From the NCBI GenBank assembly GCA_019509685.1, contig JAEKLU010000259.1, positions 1 to 15,845 of the forward strand: a stretch of DNA of 15,845 nt, in the 5' to 3' direction. A model generated the notes under the pieces. The model was given only the letters and a program-made list of their open reading frames with translations, did not search any database and had not been told where the DNA came from. Below are positions 9,398 through 15,845 of this stretch, one piece after another. Position 1 is the stretch's first letter. Every line of letters starts with the position of its first letter. The position numbers and the translations under genes were made by a program. Source of the DNA: Mesorhizobium sp. (GTDB lineage: Bacteria; Pseudomonadota; Alphaproteobacteria; Rhizobiales; Rhizobiaceae).

Positions 9398-9699
9398 TAT
9401 AAGGGTAGCGTGAACATCTCTCGACCGGCAACAACGAGTCATGGCGCTACTGGGGTTGGGGAACGCAAGGCGACGATCATAGCCGTATTAGCCATCGCCA
9501 TTGAGCACCACCTGTCCGTGGATCGCCATGCTTTTGCTGGCCATCCGCCGGCCGGAGCGAGGGGTCGCGGCTTGGTGCATGGTCACCCCCATCTCACGTA
9601 ACTGGGCGCCGAACGCCATTAAAGGTTTCGGCATGGGTTGTCGGCCGTCACGTGCGGCCACGAGCAGATGCACCGCGTCTGCCGACAGGGGGATAAAAA

Positions 9700-12600
9700 A
9701 TGGCCACTCAGCAGGTTGCCGGCGCAGGCGGTACGACTGTTTCCTTCTCCAACACGCCGCAGGCCAAGGATGATCTCCTGACGCTCACCGCTTCAGGCGT
9801 TCCACTGACAGAGGACCTGACAGGTGTGCTCAAGCTCGACGTGCTCGCCAACGACGCGGGTGGTGCGGCCAAGACACTCTGGTCGGTAGACGATGCATCC
9901 GGTCCGCTCGGAACCAGCACAAATGGCAACACTTACCCCGTCGATCTCCTTCCGAAGGACGTCACGTACACAACCGACGCTGCCGGACTCTCTGGTACCT
10001 CTGATACCAGCGCCAAGGGCGCGAAGATCTGGATCGGAAGTGACGGCTACGTCCACTACGATACAACCGGAGTGACCGCTCAATTGCAGGCGTTCGGTGT
10101 AGGGGAGTATTTTACCGACACGTTCACCTATGCGATCAAGCTCGGTAACGGAACGCTGAGCTGGGCGACCGCGACTGTGCGCATAGCAGGCACCAACGAC
10201 GCGCCCGACATCCACCTGATGACCGGCGACAGTGCAGCCGCCTCGCTGACCGAGACCAATGCGCCGTTGAGCGCCAATGGCACGCTGACGGTGACCGATG
10301 CCGATCTGTTGGACACGGTTGCGGCAACGGTGGATTCGGTCTCGTTGGGCGGCACCAAGGGCGGGCTGACGAGCGCCGACGTTCTCGGCATGTTGTCGCT
10401 GTCGGCGAGTTCGCTCGCGGCCAATCCCGGCGACACTCACAATCTAGGCTGGTCGTTCAATTCGACGCCGCAGGCCTTTGACTTCCTAGCCGCAGGCGAG
10501 AACTTGACACTGACCTATACCGTCAAGGCCAATGACGGCCATGGCGGTACCGACACACAAACGGTGAGCATCACCATCACCGGCACCAACGACAGCCCGG
10601 TCGTGATTGCCGGCGGCAACACCGGCACGGTGGTCGAGGCCGGCAATGAGGACAACGGCACGGTCGTGCCCGGCACGCCGGCGGCGAGCGGGACGTTGTC
10701 GTCGAGCGATGTCGACGACAATGCGACGGCGAGCTGGAGCGGTTCGGCGACGGGGACCTATGGCACGTTCGCGATCGATGCCGCGGGGCATTGGACGTTC
10801 ACGCTGAACCAGGGCGCCGCCGATCATCTGGCCGAGGGCGCCAGCGACACCCAGTCCTTCACCGCCACGGTGACGGACGACAAGGGCGCGACGGCGACCG
10901 AGACGGTGAGCATCACCATCACCGGCACCAATGATGCGCCGACGATTGTGGCGACTCCGACTGGCGCGGTGACGGAAGACAGCCCCGCGGGCGCGACCGA
11001 GACCGCCTCCGGCACGATCAGCTTTGCGGACGTGGACGTGGCAGACAGCCACACTTTGAGTGCGAGCTTCCTGTCGTCGACCAATGCGGGCGGCATCAAA
11101 CTCGGTTCGCTCGTTGCCACTGAGACGTTGGACACGTCCGGTGGCACCGGTGGGACCGGGATGTGGAACTACAGCGTCAACAATTCCGCGATCCAGTTCC
11201 TGGCTGCCGGCCAGACGATCCAGGAGACCTACCAGGTCACGGTTACGGATAATCACGGCGGTTCGACCAGCCAGAATGTCGTCATCACCATCACCGGCAC
11301 CAACGACGCGCCGGTCATCGATCTCAATGGGCCGTCGCCAGGGCCAACTACCTTGAACTACACCGCCGGATCGGCGGCCACGGCCATCGCCCCAACTGCG
11401 ACGATCGCGGACATTGACTCGGCCAATTTCGGCGGAGGCTCGCTGACCGTCGCAATCACGGCAAGTTCAGCAGCGGATCAATTAACGATCCAGAATCAGG
11501 TCCCGGGGGCCGGCCAGATCACCGTCAGCGGTAGCAATGTGAGTTATGGCGGCGTGTTCATTGGCACGTTCACCGGCGGAGCAAACGGAACCAACCTCGT
11601 CATCACCTTCAACGCCAGTGCCACGCAAGTCGCGGCACAGGCCTTGGTGGATCACATTCTCTATTCCAACGCGGTCAGCCCCACCACTACCAAGACGGTG
11701 ACGTACACTCTGGTGGACGGCGACGGCATAGCCAACGGCGGCACAGACACCGGCTCAGCCACGGCGACGATCAACGTAGCGGGCAGCGATGTCACGCCTC
11801 CGAGTGTTTCGATCAGTCACGCACTGAACCCAAGCCAGCAGCAGGCCACCTTCACTGTCCACGCAACAGATGCGAGCGGGATTCAAAGCGTTCAACTGTA
11901 TGACAGCGTAGGCGCCGCCGCGCCCGTTCTCATTTACACGATGACCGCCGCAGAACTGGCAGCTGGATCTGCGAGCGGCAACTATGTCCATACCTTTGAT
12001 GACGGCGTGGCTCCGTTCCTGGTCAGCTCCTCTGTTCATCATGTAAGTGCAGTGGTTACCGACAATAGCTCGGCACATAATTCTGCCACAGCGACGGATG
12101 GGACAACGTTCAGGACCGACGGCGGCAATGGGAACAGCACCAAATTCTCTGCTCCCGCCGGCATCGCCGGCGAGCCGATCAACCTTGCGCTGACCGATCC
12201 GTCGGACGGCCGATCCGTCACCGTCACCGTCAAGGATGTGCCCTCCGACTGGACCATCGACGGCGCGTCGCAGAATGCCGACGGGTCCTGGACAGTGCAG
12301 TCCAATGCCGTCCACGAACTGACCGTCACCACGCCGGGCGACTTCGCGGGCGCCGCGGTGCTCGACATCCACCTGACCTGGACCAACGCCGACGGCACGA
12401 CCGGCAGTGCTTCGATCGCCGACAACGTCGAGGCCTATGCACCCGGTTCGCCTATCTTCGCCTGGTCGGGCGACGACGTGCTCACTGGCTCCGGCGGCAA
12501 CGATCTGTTCGTGTTCTCGCAGCCGATCGGCAACGATACCGTGCACAGCTTCGACGCGGCGGCCGACCAGATCGATCTCGTCGGTTTCTCCGGCTTCCAG

Positions 12601-13614
12601 AGCTTTGCCGACGTCCAGGCGCATACCGCCGACGACGCCAACGGCAATGCGGTGATCACGCTGGGCGACGGGCAGTCGATCACGCTCGACGGCGTGCATT
12701 CGTCAGCGCTCGGGGCCGGCAATTTCGCCTTCGACCAGACGCCTGTGGTGAACAATACGGGCACCATGACAATCGGCGACGGCGCGCTGCTGCCGCTGAG
12801 CGGCACCGTCAACAACAGCGGCCTCATCTCGCTGGACTCGACCGGCAGTGAAACGCTGCTGCAGGTCATCCAGCATGGCGTGACGCTGCAGGGCGGCGGG
12901 CAGATCGATCTGTCCGACAGTGCCTTCAACATCATCTCCGGCACCGGTCCGGACGTCACGCTGGTCAATGTCGACAACACGATCTCGGGCGCCGGCCAGC
13001 TGGGCGATGGCATGCTCAGCCTCGACAACAGGGGCACCATCATCGCCTCCGGCACCAATGCGCTCGTTATCGACACCGGCGGCAGCGTCGTGGCCAATTC
13101 CGGCACGCTGGAAGCGACCGGCTCGGGCGGCTTGGTCGTCGCCGGCGGGGTTGCGAATTCCGGCATGCTGTTGGCCAATGGCGGCAACATCACCATCCAC
13201 GGCGCGGTCACCGGCGAGGGCGATGCCACGATCGGCAACCTGTCGAAGCTGGAATTCGGCGGCGCTTCATCGACGGATGTCACCTTCGCGCATGACGCGG
13301 CCGGCACGCTGGAACTGGACGACTCATTCGACTACAGCGGGCGTATCGGCGGCATCACCAACGACGACAAACTGGACCTCAACGATATCTCGTTCGGCGC
13401 CGGTACAACGGTCGCCTATCACGCGAGCCAGGATGGCAGCGGCGGCACGTTGACTGTTTCGGACGGCGCGCACAATGCCGCGCTGCATCTGCTCGGCACC
13501 TATGATGCGAACGGCTTCAAGCTCGCCGATGATGGCGAGGGCCATACCGTCATCACCTACAATCCGGAGTTCACGCTGACTGGCGTGGCCGCCGGGACGA
13601 GCGAATTCGTGTGA
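9700..13614 (+). CDS. Large secreted VCBS/RTX/beta-helix exoprotein, probable type I secretion cargo and adhesin
   Basis: This 1304-residue protein lacks an N-terminal signal peptide. An N-terminal unit ends at GTNDAP (residue 164). VCBS units of about 131, 114 and 124 residues follow, each closed by ITITGTND-type sequence near 295, 409 and 533. Then come a cadherin-like segment (about 534-694), an Ig-like segment starting GSDVTPP (695) and a beta-sandwich segment (about 800-915). One RTX repeat, GDDVLTGSGGNDLFVF (924-939), should bind calcium. From about 1014 to 1240 regular NSG/NTG-rich repeats suggest a beta-helix, followed by a LDLNDISF...LLGTYDANGFKLADDGEGH block that I recall from many rhizobial exoproteins. 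The terminus SEFV resembles the acidic-plus-hydrophobic ending of PrtD-type cargo. AGGGGG precedes the ATG. With the exporter genes next door, a surface or matrix adhesin role is likely; the ligand is unknown. Confidence 0.85.
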   Translation: MATQQVAGAGGTTVSFSNTPQAKDDLLTLTASGVPLTEDLTGVLKLDVLANDAGGAAKTLWSVDDASGPLGTSTNGNTYPVDLLPKDVTYTTDAAGLSGTSDTSAKGAKIWIGSDGYVHYDTTGVTAQLQAFGVGEYFTDTFTYAIKLGNGTLSWATATVRIAGTNDAPDIHLMTGDSAAASLTETNAPLSANGTLTVTDADLLDTVAATVDSVSLGGTKGGLTSADVLGMLSLSASSLAANPGDTHNLGWSFNSTPQAFDFLAAGENLTLTYTVKANDGHGGTDTQTVSITITGTNDSPVVIAGGNTGTVVEAGNEDNGTVVPGTPAASGTLSSSDVDDNATASWSGSATGTYGTFAIDAAGHWTFTLNQGAADHLAEGASDTQSFTATVTDDKGATATETVSITITGTNDAPTIVATPTGAVTEDSPAGATETASGTISFADVDVADSHTLSASFLSSTNAGGIKLGSLVATETLDTSGGTGGTGMWNYSVNNSAIQFLAAGQTIQETYQVTVTDNHGGSTSQNVVITITGTNDAPVIDLNGPSPGPTTLNYTAGSAATAIAPTATIADIDSANFGGGSLTVAITASSAADQLTIQNQVPGAGQITVSGSNVSYGGVFIGTFTGGANGTNLVITFNASATQVAAQALVDHILYSNAVSPTTTKTVTYTLVDGDGIANGGTDTGSATATINVAGSDVTPPSVSISHALNPSQQQATFTVHATDASGIQSVQLYDSVGAAAPVLIYTMTAAELAAGSASGNYVHTFDDGVAPFLVSSSVHHVSAVVTDNSSAHNSATATDGTTFRTDGGNGNSTKFSAPAGIAGEPINLALTDPSDGRSVTVTVKDVPSDWTIDGASQNADGSWTVQSNAVHELTVTTPGDFAGAAVLDIHLTWTNADGTTGSASIADNVEAYAPGSPIFAWSGDDVLTGSGGNDLFVFSQPIGNDTVHSFDAAADQIDLVGFSGFQSFADVQAHTADDANGNAVITLGDGQSITLDGVHSSALGAGNFAFDQTPVVNNTGTMTIGDGALLPLSGTVNNSGLISLDSTGSETLLQVIQHGVTLQGGGQIDLSDSAFNIISGTGPDVTLVNVDNTISGAGQLGDGMLSLDNRGTIIASGTNALVIDTGGSVVANSGTLEATGSGGLVVAGGVANSGMLLANGGNITIHGAVTGEGDATIGNLSKLEFGGASSTDVTFAHDAAGTLELDDSFDYSGRIGGITNDDKLDLNDISFGAGTTVAYHASQDGSGGTLTVSDGAHNAALHLLGTYDANGFKLADDGEGHTVITYNPEFTLTGVAAGTSEFV
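10561..10589 (+). repeat. 29-bp exact direct repeat within the VCBS coding region, copy 1
   Basis: This segment, coding for TVSITITGTN, is identical to 10903-10931, 342 bp (114 codons) downstream. A third, shorter match (core CATCACCATCACCGGCACCA) starts at 11283, 372 bp after the equivalent core in copy 2. All offsets are multiples of three. Confidence 0.9.
10903..10931 (+). repeat. 29-bp exact direct repeat within the VCBS coding region, copy 2
   Basis: This is the second exact copy of the 29-bp segment at 10561-10589. It marks the end of the 114-residue VCBS unit between residues 296 and 409. Recombination between the copies would remove exactly that unit without shifting the frame. Confidence 0.9.
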
Positions 13615-13623
13615 GCTAAAAAT

Positions 13624-13651
13624 GGTGGGCCGCCTTCCGAGGCGGCTCACC
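13624..13651. terminator. Strong hairpin between exoprotein and exporter genes
   Basis: GGTGGGCCGCCT pairs with AGGCGGCTCACC around a TCCG loop, a 12-bp stem with a single G-T wobble, 10 bp after the exoprotein stop. On the plus strand no T-run follows, so it is not a textbook intrinsic terminator. It could partly stop transcription or protect the 3' end of the cargo message. On the minus strand it would be followed by TTTTT, so it could end antisense transcripts. Confidence 0.6.
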
Positions 13652-13693
13652 ACGTAAACGTCTAACCTGACGCGTATCGAGTGGGGTTTGGAA

Positions 13694-15388
13694 TTGAACG
13701 GAAAGCCTAGAATTGTGAGGGAAGCGCTTCGCGCCTGCCGCCGCTATTTCCTCTTTGCGGCGGCATTCAGCCTGGCCATCAATCTGCTCTACCTCGCATC
13801 CCCGCTCTACATGCTGCAGATCTACGACCGGGTGGTCACCAGCGGCAGCGAGACCACACTGGTGATGCTGACGCTGGTTTTGCTTGCGGCTTTCCTGGCA
13901 CTTGCCGGCCTCGATCTCGTACGGGCTGCCATCCTGACGCGGGCCAGCGCGCGGCTCGACCGGCTGCTTTCGGCCAAGATCCTTGCGGCCTCCGTCGAAA
14001 CCCCGTCGCTGGGCGCCTCGCAAAGCCAGCCGATCCGGGATTTCGACACGTTCCGGCAGGTGATCACCGGCAGCGGCGTCCATGCCCTGTTCGACCTGCC
14101 ATGGTCGCCGATCTACATCGGCATCATCTTCCTCCTGCATCCCTGGCTCGGCTTCTTTGCGCTCGGCTCATCGCTGCTTCTCGTCACCATGGCAGTGCTC
14201 AACGAATACATCGTGCGGGTGCCGCTGAAGCAAGCCAACGACCTTGCCACCGCCAATTACAATTTCACCGAAATGAGCCTGAGAAACGCCGAAGTCGTCC
14301 GCGCCATGGGCATGATCGACGGCCTTGTCCGCCGCTGGGGCCGCGACCGCGGCCTGGCGCTCCGGCAGCAGGGACAGGCCAGCGACCGGGCAGCGCTGAT
14401 GTCCGGGCTGATCCGCTTCATGCGCCTCACCATGCAGTCGCTGATCCTCGGCCTCGGCGCCTATCTGGTCATCGAGCGGCAGATCACCGGCGGCTCGATG
14501 TTCGCGGCGAGCCTTCTTCTGGGCAGGGGGTTGCAACCGGTCGAGCAGATCGTCGGTCTCTGGCGCAGCCTGATACTCGCGCGGGCCGCGCTTGGCAGGG
14601 TCGAGAAGCTGCTCGACGGCGGCGCACAGGGCGAGCGCTCGTTCAACCTGCCCAACCCGACGGGCAAGATCGCGGTCGAGCAACTCAGCTACGCCATCCC
14701 CAGCCTGCAGAAGCTGCTGCTGCGCGATGTGTCGTTCAGGCTCGATGCCGGCGAGGCGCTTGGCATCGTCGGCCCTTCCGGCGCCGGCAAGTCGACGCTC
14801 GCGCGCCATCTCGCCGGCATTATGCAGCCGAGCCGCGGCACCGTCAGGCTGGACGGCGCCGATCTGACGCAATGGGGACGCGAGGCGCTCGGCGACCATA
14901 TCGGCTACCTGCCGCAGGACATCGAGCTGTTTGCCGACACCGTCGCCGCCAACATCGGCCGCTTCAAGACCGATGTCGACCGCGAAGTGATCGAGGCAGC
15001 GCGGCTGGCCGGCGTACATGAGATGATCATCCGCCTGCCGCAAGGCTACGAGACGCAGATCGGGGAGGGCGGCGCGGTGCTGTCCGGCGGCTACCGGCAG
15101 CGCATCGCGCTTGCCCGCGCCGTATTCGGCATGCCGAACCTCATCGTGCTCGACGAACCGAGCTCCAATCTTGATGCCGACGGTGACCGCGCGCTCGCCG
15201 AGTGCGCGCTCGAGCTCAAGCGCCGCGGCAGCACGGTCATCATTGTCTCGCACCGGCCATCGACTTTGGCCAATGTCGACAAGATCCTGCTTCTGCGGGA
15301 TGGCGCGGTCGAAGCCTTCGGCATGAGGAACGAGATCGTGGCGCTGCTCAACCAGCGCGCAGCACCCATGGCGGTGGCAACCCAATGA
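13694..15388 (+). CDS. Type I secretion ABC transporter, PrtD/PrsD family (permease-ATPase fusion)
   Basis: This inner-membrane exporter half-transporter of about 564 residues powers type I secretion. The membrane domain (about 15-300) begins LRACRRYFLFAAAFSLAINL and contains SPLYMLQIYDRVV, typical of PrtD proteins. The ATPase domain (about 325-555) has Walker A GPSGAGKST (360-368), Q-loop YLPQDIELF, signature LSGGYRQRIALARA (from 463, with Y replacing the usual Q), Walker B LIVLDEPSSNLD (from 483) and H-loop H520. There is no N-terminal peptidase domain. No ATG fits the start. I chose TTG at 13694 because GGGG lies seven bases upstream; TTG at 13688 and GTG at 13715 are alternatives. The stop overlaps the next gene's ATG, so both are one operon. 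Its cargo is presumably the exoprotein upstream. Confidence 0.93.
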   Translation: MNGKPRIVREALRACRRYFLFAAAFSLAINLLYLASPLYMLQIYDRVVTSGSETTLVMLTLVLLAAFLALAGLDLVRAAILTRASARLDRLLSAKILAASVETPSLGASQSQPIRDFDTFRQVITGSGVHALFDLPWSPIYIGIIFLLHPWLGFFALGSSLLLVTMAVLNEYIVRVPLKQANDLATANYNFTEMSLRNAEVVRAMGMIDGLVRRWGRDRGLALRQQGQASDRAALMSGLIRFMRLTMQSLILGLGAYLVIERQITGGSMFAASLLLGRGLQPVEQIVGLWRSLILARAALGRVEKLLDGGAQGERSFNLPNPTGKIAVEQLSYAIPSLQKLLLRDVSFRLDAGEALGIVGPSGAGKSTLARHLAGIMQPSRGTVRLDGADLTQWGREALGDHIGYLPQDIELFADTVAANIGRFKTDVDREVIEAARLAGVHEMIIRLPQGYETQIGEGGAVLSGGYRQRIALARAVFGMPNLIVLDEPSSNLDADGDRALAECALELKRRGSTVIIVSHRPSTLANVDKILLLRDGAVEAFGMRNEIVALLNQRAAPMAVATQ

Positions 15389-15845
15389 CCGAGATTGCCG
15401 CCACCTATCGCAGCTTGTCCAGCGCCGAAGGTGCAGACGCCAACCCGGATTCGATTCGAGGACCGGTCTGGGTCGGCGTGCTCATCATTGTTGCCTTCTT
15501 CGGGGTGTTCGGCGGCTGGGCGGCGATCGCGCCGCTCAATGGCGCGGTGCTTGCCGACGCGATTGTGAAGGTCGAGGGCAACCGCAAGAGCGTCCAGCAT
15601 TTCGACGGCGGCACGGTGAAGGAAGTCCGGGTCAAGGACGGCGACATCGTCAAAACAGGCGATGTGGTGGTAGTGCTCGACGACACCCGCGCTCGTTCCG
15701 AATTCAACCTCTATTCCCAGCAATATGCGCTGCTGCGCGCTACCGATGCCCGCATCCGTGCGGAGCTCGAGGGCCATGAGGCTGTAGCCTTCCCGAAGGA
15801 CATCACCGCCGAGCACCAGGCTTATCTGAAGGACGCCATGGCCAA
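15385..15845 (+). CDS. HlyD/PrtE-family membrane fusion protein of the type I secretion system (5' part)
   Basis: The first 153 codons of a periplasmic adaptor that links the ABC exporter to an outer-membrane TolC-type channel. A short cytoplasmic N-terminus is followed by one membrane helix (about 27-50, with VWVGVLIIVAFFGVFGGWAA). Next is the biotinyl-lipoyl-like half-motif GNRKSVQHFDGGTVKEVRVK (65-84) continuing to GDVVVVLDDTRARSE, a hallmark of PrtE/PrsE adaptors. The start of the coiled-coil hairpin (EFNLYSQQYALLRATDARIRAE) follows. Family length is about 430-450 residues, so roughly two thirds lies beyond the window. The ATG overlaps the ABC gene's TGA by the ATGA arrangement, giving coupled translation. 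An outer-membrane partner is not visible here and may be encoded elsewhere. Confidence 0.93.
   Translation, partial: MTEIAATYRSLSSAEGADANPDSIRGPVWVGVLIIVAFFGVFGGWAAIAPLNGAVLADAIVKVEGNRKSVQHFDGGTVKEVRVKDGDIVKTGDVVVVLDDTRARSEFNLYSQQYALLRATDARIRAELEGHEAVAFPKDITAEHQAYLKDAMA

Larger units (their letters stand above)
8928..9699. other. 772-bp gene-free leader region upstream of the exoprotein gene
   Basis: I find no convincing gene here. The longest forward frame (8980-9342) opens with a hydrophobic stretch that could mimic a signal peptide, but it has no ribosome-binding site, recognisable domain or the GC-rich third codon positions of its neighbours. A minus-strand frame (9488-9673, GTG start) also lacks a ribosome-binding site. 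Visible structures are a GGG/CCC mini-palindrome around CTATATA (9143-9155), a CGGCCC/GGGCCG stem (9261-9266 with 9274-9279), the promoter and CtrA-like box at 9362-9397 and a GGCCG/CGGCC stem (9643-9647 with 9655-9659) about 40 bp before the exoprotein start. If the promoter at 9362 is used, the mRNA has a leader of about 300 bases, with room for a regulatory RNA structure. Confidence 0.6.

Noticed and set aside
9488..9673. 61-codon minus-strand frame in the exoprotein leader
   Set aside because: GTG start without ribosome-binding site, no family resemblance, and located in a probable 5' leader.
10561..11316. Regular repeats considered as a CRISPR array
   Set aside because: Spacings of 342 and 372 bp, in-frame location in a coding gene and VCBS translation exclude CRISPR.
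10486..13307. Large minus-strand frames opposite the exoprotein gene
   Set aside because: The Pro/Ser/Val-rich antisense of repetitive Thr/Gly/Asp codons; the sense frame has clear VCBS and RTX motifs.

Overview
The window reads as chromosomal DNA of a GC-rich alphaproteobacterium of the Rhizobiales, most likely Mesorhizobium or a close relative. This is inferred from protein flavour (OxyR/KatG pair, AqpZ, rhizobial-type MTA/SAH nucleosidase, PrtD/PrsD-type exporter beside a VCBS exoprotein) and from two intergenic palindromes that I recognise as dispersed rhizobial repeats. No database search was possible, so the genus is not proven.

Layout. (1) 1-81, minus: the first 27 codons of an ArsR-type regulator, with a 16-bp near-palindrome just upstream. 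(2) 302-3561: a divergent peroxide-defence pair, oxyR (minus) and katG (plus). Their 143-bp intergenic region holds a perfect 17-bp palindrome, two GATAA-type boxes three helical turns apart and an 11-bp tandem repeat. (3) 3684-4361, minus: aquaporin aqpZ, convergent with katG. Between them lie a strong probably bidirectional terminator and a dispersed palindromic repeat. (4) 4701-8927, plus: housekeeping genes in one direction: an RsmB-type rRNA cytosine methyltransferase, a PaaI-type hotdog thioesterase, an MTA/SAH nucleosidase (3 bp after the thioesterase) and guaA (GMP synthetase). A second dispersed repeat abuts the nucleosidase stop codon. (5) 8928-9699: a 772-bp stretch with no convincing gene. 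It holds a good sigma-70-like promoter overlapped by a CtrA-like box, about 300 bp before the next gene. (6) 9700-15845, plus: a type I secretion cassette. A 1304-residue VCBS/RTX/beta-helix exoprotein is followed by a strong hairpin, then a PrtD/PrsD-type ABC exporter whose stop overlaps (ATGA) the start of an HlyD-type membrane fusion protein that runs off the end.

How the parts work together. OxyR probably senses peroxide through its two conserved cysteines and controls the divergent katG. The exoprotein has no N-terminal signal peptide, one RTX calcium-binding repeat and a short acidic-hydrophobic C-terminus. It is almost certainly the cargo of the adjacent ABC/HlyD pair, probably as a surface or matrix adhesin. 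The most interesting material is this secretion cassette: its mosaic cargo, in-frame DNA repeats, long leader and the hairpin separating cargo from exporter. I found no tRNA, rRNA, CRISPR array or insertion sequence, and no wholly unknown enzyme system.
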